The position numbers were made by a program, and so were the translations under genes. DNA of 30,651 nt, taken from assembly GCA_910576845.1 (NCBI GenBank), contig CAJTJA010000026.1, forward strand, positions 1 to 30,651. The letters run 5' to 3'. Positions 6,778-15,300 of this stretch are shown piece after piece; position 1 is the first letter of the stretch; each line of letters begins with the position of its first letter. Under the pieces are notes generated by a model that saw only the letters and a list, made by a program, of their open reading frames with translations, did not search any database and was not told the origin of the DNA. The stretch comes from an uncultured Oscillibacter sp. (GTDB lineage Bacteria > Bacillota > Clostridia > Oscillospirales > Oscillospiraceae).

Positions 6778-7872
6778 ATGGATAAAAAGGACAAAAAAGA
6801 CGAGATTATCCTTCAGCAGCTGGAGGTTATCCAAACTTTGACAGAGCACAACCTCCGCCGGATGGGAACGGACTTCTGGGGCGCCCCTTCAGCGCCGCCA
6901 AAGGAGAGTCCGACGGACAAAGGCGCAAAAACTCCGCTGTCCCCAGAACCGGCTGAACTGCCAAAAGCACCGACGGCCGCCCGGGTTTCCGGCAAAATCC
7001 AGCGGGAGGAAGAAGTTCCGCCGGAGAAGCTGGAGAACCTTCAAAAAGAGCTGGACAGCTATATTGGCTTAGCGGCCGTGAAAAAGGAAGTCCGAAACTT
7101 GATCGACCTGGTGAAAGTCCATCAGCTGCGGGAGAAAAACGGCCTGCCAGCAGCAGAGCTGTCTCTCCACATGGTCTTTTCCGGCAGTCCCGGCACCGGA
7201 AAAACCACCATTGCCAGGCTGATGGCTCGTATTTACCACTCCCTCGGCATTCTCTCCAAGGGCCAGCTCGTGGAGGTGGACCGGAGCGGCCTAGTCGCCG
7301 GGTATGTGGGCCAGACGGCCTTAAAGACCGGCAAGGCCATTGAGCGGGCTCTGGGAGGCGTGCTGTTCATCGACGAGGCTTATGCCCTTAACAGTTCAAC
7401 CGGCAATGACTTTGGCCAGGAAGCCATCGATACGATTCTGAAAGCCATGGAGGATCACCGGGATGATTTGGTCGTCATCGCCGCCGGTTATGACGATCTG
7501 ATGGACCGGTTCATTCACTCCAACCCCGGCCTGGAATCCCGTTTTAACCGCTTCCTCCATTTCGACGACTACAGCCCGGAAGAGCTGCTGAAAATTTTTC
7601 AAATGCGCTGTCAAAAGGGCTGTTATACCCTGGAGAAGGAAGCTGCCGGACTGGTTCAGGACTTTCTCCGGGAAGAAAATCAAGACCCGGAATCCTTTGG
7701 CAACGCCCGGGGCGTGCGGAACGTCTTCGAGCGGATCTTGGTCTGCCAGGCAAACCGTCTGGCAGGACTGGAAGCCGTCACCCGGGAGGACCTGATGAAG
7801 CTGACGGCAGCGGACGTGCTGGCTGCCCAAGGCCGGGAGGCCAGCCAGACAGAGAGCGGACTCGAAACCTGA
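6778..7872 (+). CDS. SpoVK/CbbX-like AAA+ ATPase
   Basis: About 364 residues. Residues 1-80 are a charged lead followed by a low-complexity Pro/Ala/Glu linker. The AAA+ domain begins near LENLQKELDSYIGLAAVKKEV. Walker A SGSPGTGKTT is at 135-144 (K142), Walker B VLFIDEA at 195-201 (D199/E200), and the pore-loop segment GYVGQTALKT and the LESRFNRF arginine-finger region are present. It belongs to the CbbX/CfxQ clade, which includes B. subtilis SpoVK (spore maturation). CbbX itself remodels inhibited Rubisco; no Rubisco gene is here. The start follows the Gx gene by 5 nt without a strong Shine-Dalgarno, suggesting translational coupling. Its position in an ApbE cassette operon is unusual; its client is unknown. 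Confidence 0.88.
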   Translation: MDKKDKKDEIILQQLEVIQTLTEHNLRRMGTDFWGAPSAPPKESPTDKGAKTPLSPEPAELPKAPTAARVSGKIQREEEVPPEKLENLQKELDSYIGLAAVKKEVRNLIDLVKVHQLREKNGLPAAELSLHMVFSGSPGTGKTTIARLMARIYHSLGILSKGQLVEVDRSGLVAGYVGQTALKTGKAIERALGGVLFIDEAYALNSSTGNDFGQEAIDTILKAMEDHRDDLVVIAAGYDDLMDRFIHSNPGLESRFNRFLHFDDYSPEELLKIFQMRCQKGCYTLEKEAAGLVQDFLREENQDPESFGNARGVRNVFERILVCQANRLAGLEAVTREDLMKLTAADVLAAQGREASQTESGLET

Positions 7873-8002
7873 AAGCAGCAGGACCTTTCCTATTGGAACA
7901 CGCTGCCCGCCCGCTTTTCTGCATGACCGCGCCGGCAGGTATTTCACGCCCGGGGCAGGGCGATGCGTACAGCGCTTAAATTTCTTTCTCAGGGGGATTT
8001 TC

Positions 8003-9979
8003 ATGCTGAAACAACGTATTTTTTGTCTGCTGCTGTCCCTCTCGCTGCTGACAGGGCCGGCGGCGCGGGCGGTAAAATGGGAGTATCCGGCCTCTGCCCA
8101 CCCTGATGTGGATTATCCCAGCATGCTGCCCGCCACCGGCTTTGACGAGACGGCCCTTCAGGCCGCGCTGAAGGAGCTGACAGGCATCTGCGCCCGTCAC
8201 AGCCGCCAAAGAGACGACAAGGAGAGCCGGCGTCAGGCCCAGGCCCTTTATGCGCAGATTCTGGAAGAAATGAATACCCTCGTTACCAAAACAAATCTCA
8301 GCAGCATTCAATACGATGCCAGCGGAGCCGCTCCGGAAGAGGCATCGCTGTACCTGGAGCTTTCCGCCCAGCAAACCCGGCTTTTTGACCAGTGTTACCG
8401 GGTACTGGGTCTCCTGGCCGCCTCACCCTATCAGAATATTTTAGATGACAGCGCCGGGAAGGGCACGGCGCGAAGCCTGCTGAACTATGAGGGCATAACG
8501 GCGGAGGACTCCGCTCTTTATGAAGAAGAGGACCTGCTGGTCCAAGCCTATGATCAGATTATGTCCGTGGGTGTTCCCACCCTGGCAGAGGGACAGGTTT
8601 GGACATTGGAGGCCCTGGAAACCGCCGAATTAGATGCAGGCACCTATGCGGCTGTCAGCGAAGCCCTGCAGAAGGAGCAAACCCAAGCGGCAGGAGAAAT
8701 TTACAGCCAGTTGGTCCGTTTGAGGACCGAAATTGCTTCCCGCGCCGGGTATGACAGCTACACGGAATACGCCTATGAGGTTCTCTACAGCCGGGACTAT
8801 GAGCCGGAAGATATCCGGTCCCTCCGGGAGGCGGCAAAAAAGCACCTCCTCCCTCTCCAGCTCAGGCTTTTGGAGGAGCTTTCGGATCAGGACCTGCGGG
8901 CCTTGGACGTTCGCGGCCGCTCCAGCGGCGAGGAAATTCTGGACCGCATCCAGCCTTTCATTCAGGGCTTTGACAAGGAAATGGGCGAGACATTCGCTTT
9001 TATGCGGGAACACGGGCTCTATGACATTGAATATGACCATGCCAAGCTGCTCACTGGTTACACAGTGGCCCTCCCGGCTTACGGCAGCGCGTTTATCTTT
9101 AACAGTCCCTATGGGGATTATCGGGATTACAGTGATACGGTCCACGAGTTCGGCCATTTCAACGAAACCTTTCACGCTACCCAGCATAGCCTCTGGTCAG
9201 ACTTCACTATTGATGTGGGAGAAATTCACTCCCAGGCCCTGGAGCTGATGTTTACCACTTATGCCGCTGAGATTTTCGGGGAGCGTTATGGGAATGTATA
9301 CGCAGGCATCGTTCTTTATAATATTCTGGACTCCATTTTAGACGGCTGTCTCTACGATGAGTTTCAGGCAGCAGTATACGAAAACCCTGATATGGATGTC
9401 TCCGAGCTCAACCGCCTTTTCAAAAGCTTGTCGGAGGAATACGGCTATTTTTACGATACCGGCATAGAGGAGGACGCCTCCTGGATAGAAAACTCTCACA
9501 ACTTCCAAAGTCCCTTTTACTTCATCAGCTATGCCACCTCTGCCCTGTCCTCCCTGGATCTGTGGTTTCTGTATCTGGATCATCCTCAGCAGGCCAAGCG
9601 TATTTACCTGGATTTGACAACCGTCTCTCTTCCATACCGGGAAGCCATAGAGCACGCAGGCCTTCGGGATATTTTTGACCCGGAAACCGTTCCGCTCCTG
9701 GCTGAAACACTGGAGTCTTGTCTGGACGGGGAGGACGTGTCCTACGGCAGGGCGCAGACCGGCAGCACTCTTGGGCACGTGATTATCGGAGCCTTCGGCC
9801 TGGCGGCTTTGACCGTCATACTCGCCCTTCGGGCCCGGCCCTCCAAGCGGGAGCGGGCGGCCGCCCGCCGTCGTGAGGCTCTGGAGCCCTGGTCCTTTCA
9901 GGAGAACCGGGAGAATCCCCGCCGGGACGGACCGGACCCCTGGTCTGTTCAGGGCAAAAAGCCCCCTTGGGAGCTGTAG
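8003..9979 (+). CDS. M3-family metallopeptidase, exported and membrane-anchored
   Basis: Zinc oligopeptidase of about 658 residues. The zinc site is HEFGH at 381-385, with the third ligand Glu407 in EIHSQALELM, fitting the M3 (thimet/oligoendopeptidase F) pattern. Residues 1-23 are a signal peptide (FCLLLSLSLLTGPAARA) and about 610-630 a second hydrophobic segment (VIIGAFGLAALTVILAL) followed by a basic tail (RARPSKRERAAARRR). The catalytic domain should therefore lie outside the cell, held by a C-terminal anchor. Most M3 peptidases are cytoplasmic, so this is atypical. GGGGGA lies about 6 nt before the ATG. It follows the AAA+ gene by 130 nt with no terminator between, and a terminator comes 165 nt after it. 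Confidence 0.9.
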   Translation: MLKQRIFCLLLSLSLLTGPAARAVKWEYPASAHPDVDYPSMLPATGFDETALQAALKELTGICARHSRQRDDKESRRQAQALYAQILEEMNTLVTKTNLSSIQYDASGAAPEEASLYLELSAQQTRLFDQCYRVLGLLAASPYQNILDDSAGKGTARSLLNYEGITAEDSALYEEEDLLVQAYDQIMSVGVPTLAEGQVWTLEALETAELDAGTYAAVSEALQKEQTQAAGEIYSQLVRLRTEIASRAGYDSYTEYAYEVLYSRDYEPEDIRSLREAAKKHLLPLQLRLLEELSDQDLRALDVRGRSSGEEILDRIQPFIQGFDKEMGETFAFMREHGLYDIEYDHAKLLTGYTVALPAYGSAFIFNSPYGDYRDYSDTVHEFGHFNETFHATQHSLWSDFTIDVGEIHSQALELMFTTYAAEIFGERYGNVYAGIVLYNILDSILDGCLYDEFQAAVYENPDMDVSELNRLFKSLSEEYGYFYDTGIEEDASWIENSHNFQSPFYFISYATSALSSLDLWFLYLDHPQQAKRIYLDLTTVSLPYREAIEHAGLRDIFDPETVPLLAETLESCLDGEDVSYGRAQTGSTLGHVIIGAFGLAALTVILALRARPSKRERAAARRREALEPWSFQENRENPRRDGPDPWSVQGKKPPWEL

Positions 9980-10035
9980 GTTTTTAGGAACTGTTCAAAG
10001 AATGGCAGGATTGCCCGGCAGTCAGGGATTTCTTA

Positions 10036-10145
10036 CTGGGCGAGGCGATTTTTTGCAGGAATTCCGGCGGATTCCAAGAGGGGGATTCAATGAAGCATCC
10101 GCAGAAAAAGATCAGCCGGCCGGGCATTTTCAAACAGTCTCTAGG
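10036..10145 (+). repeat. Dispersed repeat R1, copy B
   Basis: Diverged copy of the family at 21-135 and 18715-18830. It shares GGCGAGGCGATTTTTTGCAG, GGAATTC, GGATTCCAAG, GCAGAAAAAGAT and CATTTTCAAACAG. It ends where the M3-gene terminator begins. It fills most of the 9980-10285 gap together with that terminator and the next promoter. Confidence 0.55.
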
Positions 10146-10172
10146 ACCGCCCGAAAGGGCGGTCCCCTTTTT
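10144..10172 (+). terminator. Terminator after the M3 peptidase gene
   Basis: 9-bp stem GGACCGCCC / GGGCGGTCC with a GAAA tetraloop, followed by CCTTTTT. It closes the apbE-to-M3 transcription unit. Confidence 0.9.
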
Positions 10173-10212
10173 GAAGAATTTTCCCCTCCTTCTTCGTATT
10201 GTCATTTAGAGC

Positions 10213-10241
10213 TTGACTTTTCAAGCTCCCAGCCGTATTAT
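10213..10241 (+). promoter_or_regulatory. Strong promoter for the S41-SLH gene
   Basis: TTGACT (10213-10218), a 17-nt spacer, TATTAT (10236-10241). The expected start is near 10248, giving a leader of about 38 nt. Confidence 0.75.
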
Positions 10242-10285
10242 TGTATTATTGAAATAGATAAATACTAAAATGGAGGGCAATCATT

Positions 10286-12022
10286 ATGAAGACGCTGCAT
10301 CAACTGGCCGGACGGGCCTTGGGGCTGTGCCTGGCACTGCTGCTGGCGGTTCCGGCTCTGGCGGCGGAACCCCTGAGCGCAGACCAGCGCCGGGAGGATC
10401 TAAACTTCCTGTACCAGAAAGTTCTGACAGAGGCCCATCCCAACGCCTTCACCAACACGCCGGAGGCCGAGTTTTTGCGGGCCAAGGCGGAGATTGAGGC
10501 ACGGCTGGAAACGGAGACAGACACGGAATTCCTGCTGGACCTGATGCGCCTGACGGCCTTGGCGGGGGACTCCCACACCAGCATCGCCATCGGCGGCGCG
10601 GCGGACTTTCGGGCCTATCCCTTTTCCCTGATCCGGCGGGGAATGGGCTATGGCGAGAGATGGTATCTCTCCGCCGCGGCCCCCGGGGATAAAGCGCTTC
10701 TCTGCCAGGAGGTCACAGAGCTGGCGGGGAGGCCGGTGAGGGAGGTTATCGACGCCTTCGGGACGCTGTTCTCCTCCGACAACCCGGTCCACCTCCGGCG
10801 GAGCTTCCGGCAGGCGTGCAACGTGGCGGACATTTATGAATACTTGGGCCTTGTGGAGCCTGGGAAACCCCTGACCATCACGCTGGAGGGCGGGAAAACC
10901 CTCCGCCTGGAGCCCATGGGCCTGGAGGAGATGAATCAACTGGAGGCCGTGCGCATTTCCGACCTCATTAAGAAGACGCCGGAGACAGCGGCAGCAAACG
11001 TCAACTACTTCTCCAAGCCCCTTTCCGAGGATGTTTACTACATTCAGTACAATGTCTGCCGGGAGGACGAAAATCTGTCCATGGCGGACTTCGCCGCTCA
11101 GGTGGCCAAAGACCTGGAGGAGGGCAGCTATTGGCGGGTGCTGCTGGACCTGCGGTACAACGGCGGCGGGTCCGACGGCGTGATCTGGCCCCTGTTCGAG
11201 GTTCTGCGGAAGGAGATGGACGATGAGGACGGCTGTGAGCTGGTGGGCCTCATCGGGGAGAACACCTTCTCCTCTGCCCTCATCAACGCCGTGGAGATTC
11301 AGGAGATGGGCGGCAAGCTGGCCGGAGAGCCCACGGGAGGAAGCGTCTGCCACTTCGGGGCCATCAATGTCTTCTCCCTTCCAAACTCCAAGGTCCGGGG
11401 GCAGGTCTCCAGCAAGTACATCGACCTGAACACCCTGCTGGACGCGGCGGCGGGCCGGGGCGTGGAGACCCTGGAGCCCGACGAGCCCCTTTCCCAAACC
11501 CTGGAGGACACACTGAACGGCGTGGATACGGTTGTGCAGTACCTGCTGACCCGCAAAACCTACGTCACCAGCCTCCCTATCGACGGCGCGCCCCTGACCC
11601 GAGGGCGGTTTATCGGGCAGCTCTATAAGGCGGCGGGGAGTCCCGAGGTGGAGATGGGAAAGGCGCTTCCCTTCGCCGACAGCCTCGGTATTGAATGGTA
11701 TCTCCCCGCCTTGGCCTGGGCTAAGGAAAACGGCATTGCCGGGGGCGGCAAAGACGGTTCCTTTTTTGCCGCCCGGCCTCTCACCTGGCGGGAAGCAGCG
11801 GTATTCCTGTCCCGGACAGCAGATGTTTTGGAAATCCCAGATCCATCCCCTGCCAAAGACCGCCATGGCCCTGTTCCCGCCGCTCTGGCAGAGGGCTGGG
11901 AACAGGAGACGGTGGCCAGGGCCTGGAACCTGGGGCTCCTCCCTGCGGACGCAGACTTCACCCAGGGCCTCACCCGAGTCCAGGGGGAGAATCTCGCGAC
12001 GGCGCTGGGCATGCTGGTATAG
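10286..12022 (+). CDS. S41-family protease-like protein with SLH repeats
   Basis: About 578 residues. A signal peptide (residues 1-26, ending ALAA) precedes a tricorn/CtpA-related S41 domain. The likely catalytic His is H97 in LAGDSHTSIAIG, and the nucleophile is probably S330 in IGENTFSSALINA, followed by the typical GEPTGG loop at about 345-352. The VLLDLRYNGGGSDG segment is also typical of S41. From about residue 430 come two to three S-layer-homology-type repeats, for example LTRGRFIGQLYKAAG, then SLGIEWYLPALAWAKENGI and LTWREAAVFLSRTADVL. This indicates attachment to secondary cell-wall polymer. GGAGGG lies about 8 nt before the ATG. It is monocistronic. The stop codon lies inside the left arm of the R2 hairpin element. 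Confidence 0.9.
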   Translation: MKTLHQLAGRALGLCLALLLAVPALAAEPLSADQRREDLNFLYQKVLTEAHPNAFTNTPEAEFLRAKAEIEARLETETDTEFLLDLMRLTALAGDSHTSIAIGGAADFRAYPFSLIRRGMGYGERWYLSAAAPGDKALLCQEVTELAGRPVREVIDAFGTLFSSDNPVHLRRSFRQACNVADIYEYLGLVEPGKPLTITLEGGKTLRLEPMGLEEMNQLEAVRISDLIKKTPETAAANVNYFSKPLSEDVYYIQYNVCREDENLSMADFAAQVAKDLEEGSYWRVLLDLRYNGGGSDGVIWPLFEVLRKEMDDEDGCELVGLIGENTFSSALINAVEIQEMGGKLAGEPTGGSVCHFGAINVFSLPNSKVRGQVSSKYIDLNTLLDAAAGRGVETLEPDEPLSQTLEDTLNGVDTVVQYLLTRKTYVTSLPIDGAPLTRGRFIGQLYKAAGSPEVEMGKALPFADSLGIEWYLPALAWAKENGIAGGGKDGSFFAARPLTWREAAVFLSRTADVLEIPDPSPAKDRHGPVPAALAEGWEQETVARAWNLGLLPADADFTQGLTRVQGENLATALGMLV

Positions 12023-12199
12023 TCAAAACACTTGAAAATCGGTATACGATTTTCAGGGCGGGCAACGCCCGCCGGCGCATAAAATGCGCCATGTTTTGAC
12101 TATGAAGTGAACCACCGGGCCGTTTCATGGCCCCTATGGGCGCATATGCGCCCATAGGTTGAAAAGAAGCAAAGCTTCTTTTCAACTGTGGCGACTATA
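12018..12199 (+). repeat. R2 element: hairpin array with cloverleaf, MITE-like
   Basis: A 182-bp noncoding element bounded by TATAGTC (12018-12024) and GACTATA (12193-12199). The left half folds as a perfect cloverleaf. A 12-bp outer stem (12019-12030 with 12092-12103) encloses three perfect hairpins: 12033-12055 (9 bp), 12057-12073 (7 bp) and 12074-12090 (7 bp). The right half has a GGGCC/GGCCC hairpin (12117-12133), a 26-bp perfect palindrome (12133-12158), and a 13-bp hairpin with AAA loop (12158-12186). It overlaps the last codons of the S41 gene. Related copies are at 18828-19013 and, as a right end, 30203-30241. Confidence 0.8.
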
Positions 12200-12215
12200 A
12201 AATAAGGAGAACTTT

Positions 12216-12383
12216 ATGTCTCTTATCTGGTTTGCCATTTTCGCCGCAATCCTCTGCATTGCCTTGGATAGTGTGAGCTGGAAAAATGAACACGAAAAAG
12301 GACCACGGGCTTTCGCCCGTGGTCCTTTCTTTACCCAAAAGGGAAATTACTCGTACATCTCCTTGAGCTTGAGCAGATGCTGA
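12216..12383 (+). CDS. Possible small membrane peptide, doubtful
   Basis: A 55-codon frame with a good AAGGAG 8 nt before its ATG. The first 17 residues are strongly hydrophobic (SLIWFAIFAAILCIAL), then SVSWKNEHEK. The rest runs through the nifJ terminator hairpin and into the antisense end of nifJ. The C-terminal half is thus unlikely to be selected protein. It may be a truncated gene or a leader peptide. Confidence 0.3.
   Translation: MSLIWFAIFAAILCIALDSVSWKNEHEKGPRAFARGPFFTQKGNYSYISLSLSRC
12297..12328 (-). terminator. Terminator of nifJ
   Basis: 14-bp stem AAAGGACCACGGGC / GCCCGTGGTCCTTT with a 4-nt loop. Read on the minus strand it ends in a T-run (TTTTTCGTG), 18 nt after the nifJ stop. 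Confidence 0.9.
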
Positions 12384-15300
12384 TAACGGTCCATAGCTGC
12401 CTTCTCATTGCGCTGGAACAGCTCGCTGGCCCGGTCGGGGAACTCGCGGGTCAGGCGGCTGTAACGGGCCTCATTCATCAGGAACTCCTGATACCCGCCG
12501 GCGGGCTCCTTGGAATCCAGGGTGAATTTCGCGCCCTCAGCAATAGGATTGAAGCGGAACAGGTTCCAATAGCCGCACTCCACAGCCTTCTTCATCTCCG
12601 CCTGGCAGTTCATCATACCGCCCTTAATGCTGTGCATCTCGCAGGGAGAGTAGGCAATGATCAGAGACGGGCCGGGATAAGCCTCGGCCTCCTGGATGGC
12701 CTTGAGAGTCTGGGCGGGGTTGGCGCCCATGGCGATCTGGGCCACGTAGATATAGCCGTAGCTCATGGCGATCTCGGCAAGGGACTTTTTCTTGATCTCC
12801 TTGCCGGCGGCGGCGAACTGCGCCACCTGGCCGATGTTGGAGGCCTTGGAAGCCTGGCCGCCGGTGTTGGAATAGACCTCGGTGTCAAAGACAAAGATGT
12901 TCACATCGTTTCCGGAGGCCAAAACGTGATCCACGCCGCCGAAGCCGATGTCATAGGCCCAGCCGTCTCCGCCGAAGATCCACAGGGACTTCTTGGAGAG
13001 GTACTCCTTGTCCTTCAAAATCTCCAGGCAAAGCTTGCAGGCGTCGCAGTCGCAGTGCTTCGCGCCGCCGTCTTTCAGCTCCTTGGCATGCGCCTGGAAC
13101 TGGGGCAACTGGTCGCCGAAGACCTTGACAGCTTCAGGGCTGGAGGTGAAGGCCACGATGTCATCCACGGTCATGACGCTCTCTTCCAGAAGCTTCACGT
13201 ATTCCTTGGTGGCCTCGGAGTTGGCTTTGCCGTCTTCCATAGTATCCAGCCACTTCTGAGCGGCGTCCTTCAAGCCCTGATAGGTGTAGGGCACCGCGAT
13301 AAGGGCCTCGGTCTTGGCCTTCAGGCTGTCGCGGATGGCTTTCTGTCCCAGATACATGCCCAGACCGTGCTCAGCGTTGTCCTCGAAGAGGGAGTTGGAC
13401 CAGGCGGGGCCGTGGCCGTCCTTGTTGGTGGTATAGGGAGAAGTCGCCGCGGGACCGCCCCAGATGGAGGAGCAGCCGGTGGCGTTGGAGATATACATCC
13501 GGTCGCCGAAAAGCTGAGTGACGAGACGGGCGTAGCTGGTCTCGGCGCAGCCCGCGCAGGAGCCGGAGAATTCGAGGAGAGGCTTGTGGAACTGGCTGCC
13601 GGGGACGGTGTTGTCCTGCAGGTCCTTCTTCTCGGAAACATTGGCTTCGCAGTAGTTGAAGACATCCTGCTGGGCAGCCTCCTGCTCCTGAGCAACCATC
13701 TTCAGGGCCTTCTCGCCCTTGCGGCCCGGGCAGACGCCCACGCACACGCCGCAGCCCATGCAGTCCAGAGGACTGACGGCGATGGTGAACTTGTAGCCCT
13801 TGCCCTTGCCGGTTTTGTCGATAACCTTGGCGGCGGCGGGGAGCTTGGCAGCTTCCTCCTCCGTCATGGCATAGGGACGGATGGTGGCATGGGGACAGAC
13901 ATAAGCGCACTGGTTGCACTGGATGCAGTTCTCGGGCATCCAGGTGGGAACAGACACGGCTACGCCGCGCTTTTCATAGGCGGCGGCGCCCAGCTCGAAC
14001 TGGCCGTCCACATGTTTGACGAAGGCGGAGACGGGGAGGCTGTCGCCGTCCATCTTGCCCACGGGATTCATGATATTCTTGACCTGCTCCACGACCTCGG
14101 GCCGACCAGCCAGGGCGGTGGTATCGGGGGCATCCTGCGCGTCGGCCCAGCCGGCGGGAACCTCAAACTTATGGTAAGCGGTAGCGCCGGCGTCAATCGC
14201 CTTGTGGTTCATGTCGACCACATCCTGGCCCTTCTTCAGGTAGGAGTGGGTAGCGGCGTCCTTCATATACTGAATAGCCTCAGACTCGGGCATAACCTTC
14301 GCCAGAGAGAAGAACGCGGACTGGAGAATCGTGTTGGTGCGCTTGCCCATGCCGATCTCGCGAGCCAGGTCAATGGCGTTGATGGTGTAGACCTGGATGT
14401 TGTTCTTGGCAATATAGCGCTTCGCCACAGCAGGCATGTGCTTGTTGACCTCTTCATCACTCCACTGGCAGTTGATGAGGAAGGTGCCGCCGGGCTTCAC
14501 GTCACGGACCATGGGGAAGGCCTTGATGATATAAGCGGGCACGTGGCAGGCCACGAAGTCGGCCTTATTGATATAATAGGGAGAGCGGATGGGCTTATCG
14601 CCAAAGCGCAGGTGGCTGACGGTGACGCCGCCGGTCTTCTTGGAGTCATACTGGAAATACGCCTGAACATACTTGTCGGTGTGGTCGCCGATGATCTTGA
14701 TGGAGTTCTTGTTGGCGCCCACGGTGCCGTCGCCGCCCAGACCCCAGAACTTGCACTCGATGGTGCCCTCCGCGGCGGTGTTGGGGGCGGGCTTCTCCTC
14801 CAGGCTCAGGTGGGTCACGTCGTCCACGATGCCGATGGTGAACTGGCGCTTGGGCTCCGCCTTGGTCAGCTCCTCATATACGGCGAAGACGCTGGCGGGC
14901 GGGGTGTCCTTGCTGCCCAGGCCATAGCGGCCGCCGATAACAGTGATGTCGTTCCTGCCGGCATTGGCCAAAGCAGTGACAACGTCCATATACAGAGGCT
15001 CGCCCTGGGAGCCAGGCTCCTTGGTGCGGTCCAGCACGGCGATTTTCTTGCAGGAAGCGGGGATGGCGGCCAGCAGCTTCTCGGCCTTCCAGGGGCGGTA
15101 CAGCCGGACCTTAATCAGGCCCACCTTTTCACCGTGGGCATTCATATAGTCGATGACTTCCTCCGCCACATCGCAGATGGAACCCATTGCAATAATCACG
15201 CGGCCGGCATCGGACGCACCGTAATAATTAAAGAGCTGATAGTCGGTACCCAGCTTCTCGTTGACCTTGCCCATATACTTCTCCACCACATCAGGCAGAG

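Noticed and set aside
12018..12199. CRISPR array or tRNA gene at the hairpin cluster
   Set aside because: There are no regularly spaced direct repeats with spacers. The cloverleaf has a 12-bp outer stem and 3-nt loops, with no T-loop or anticodon-loop features.
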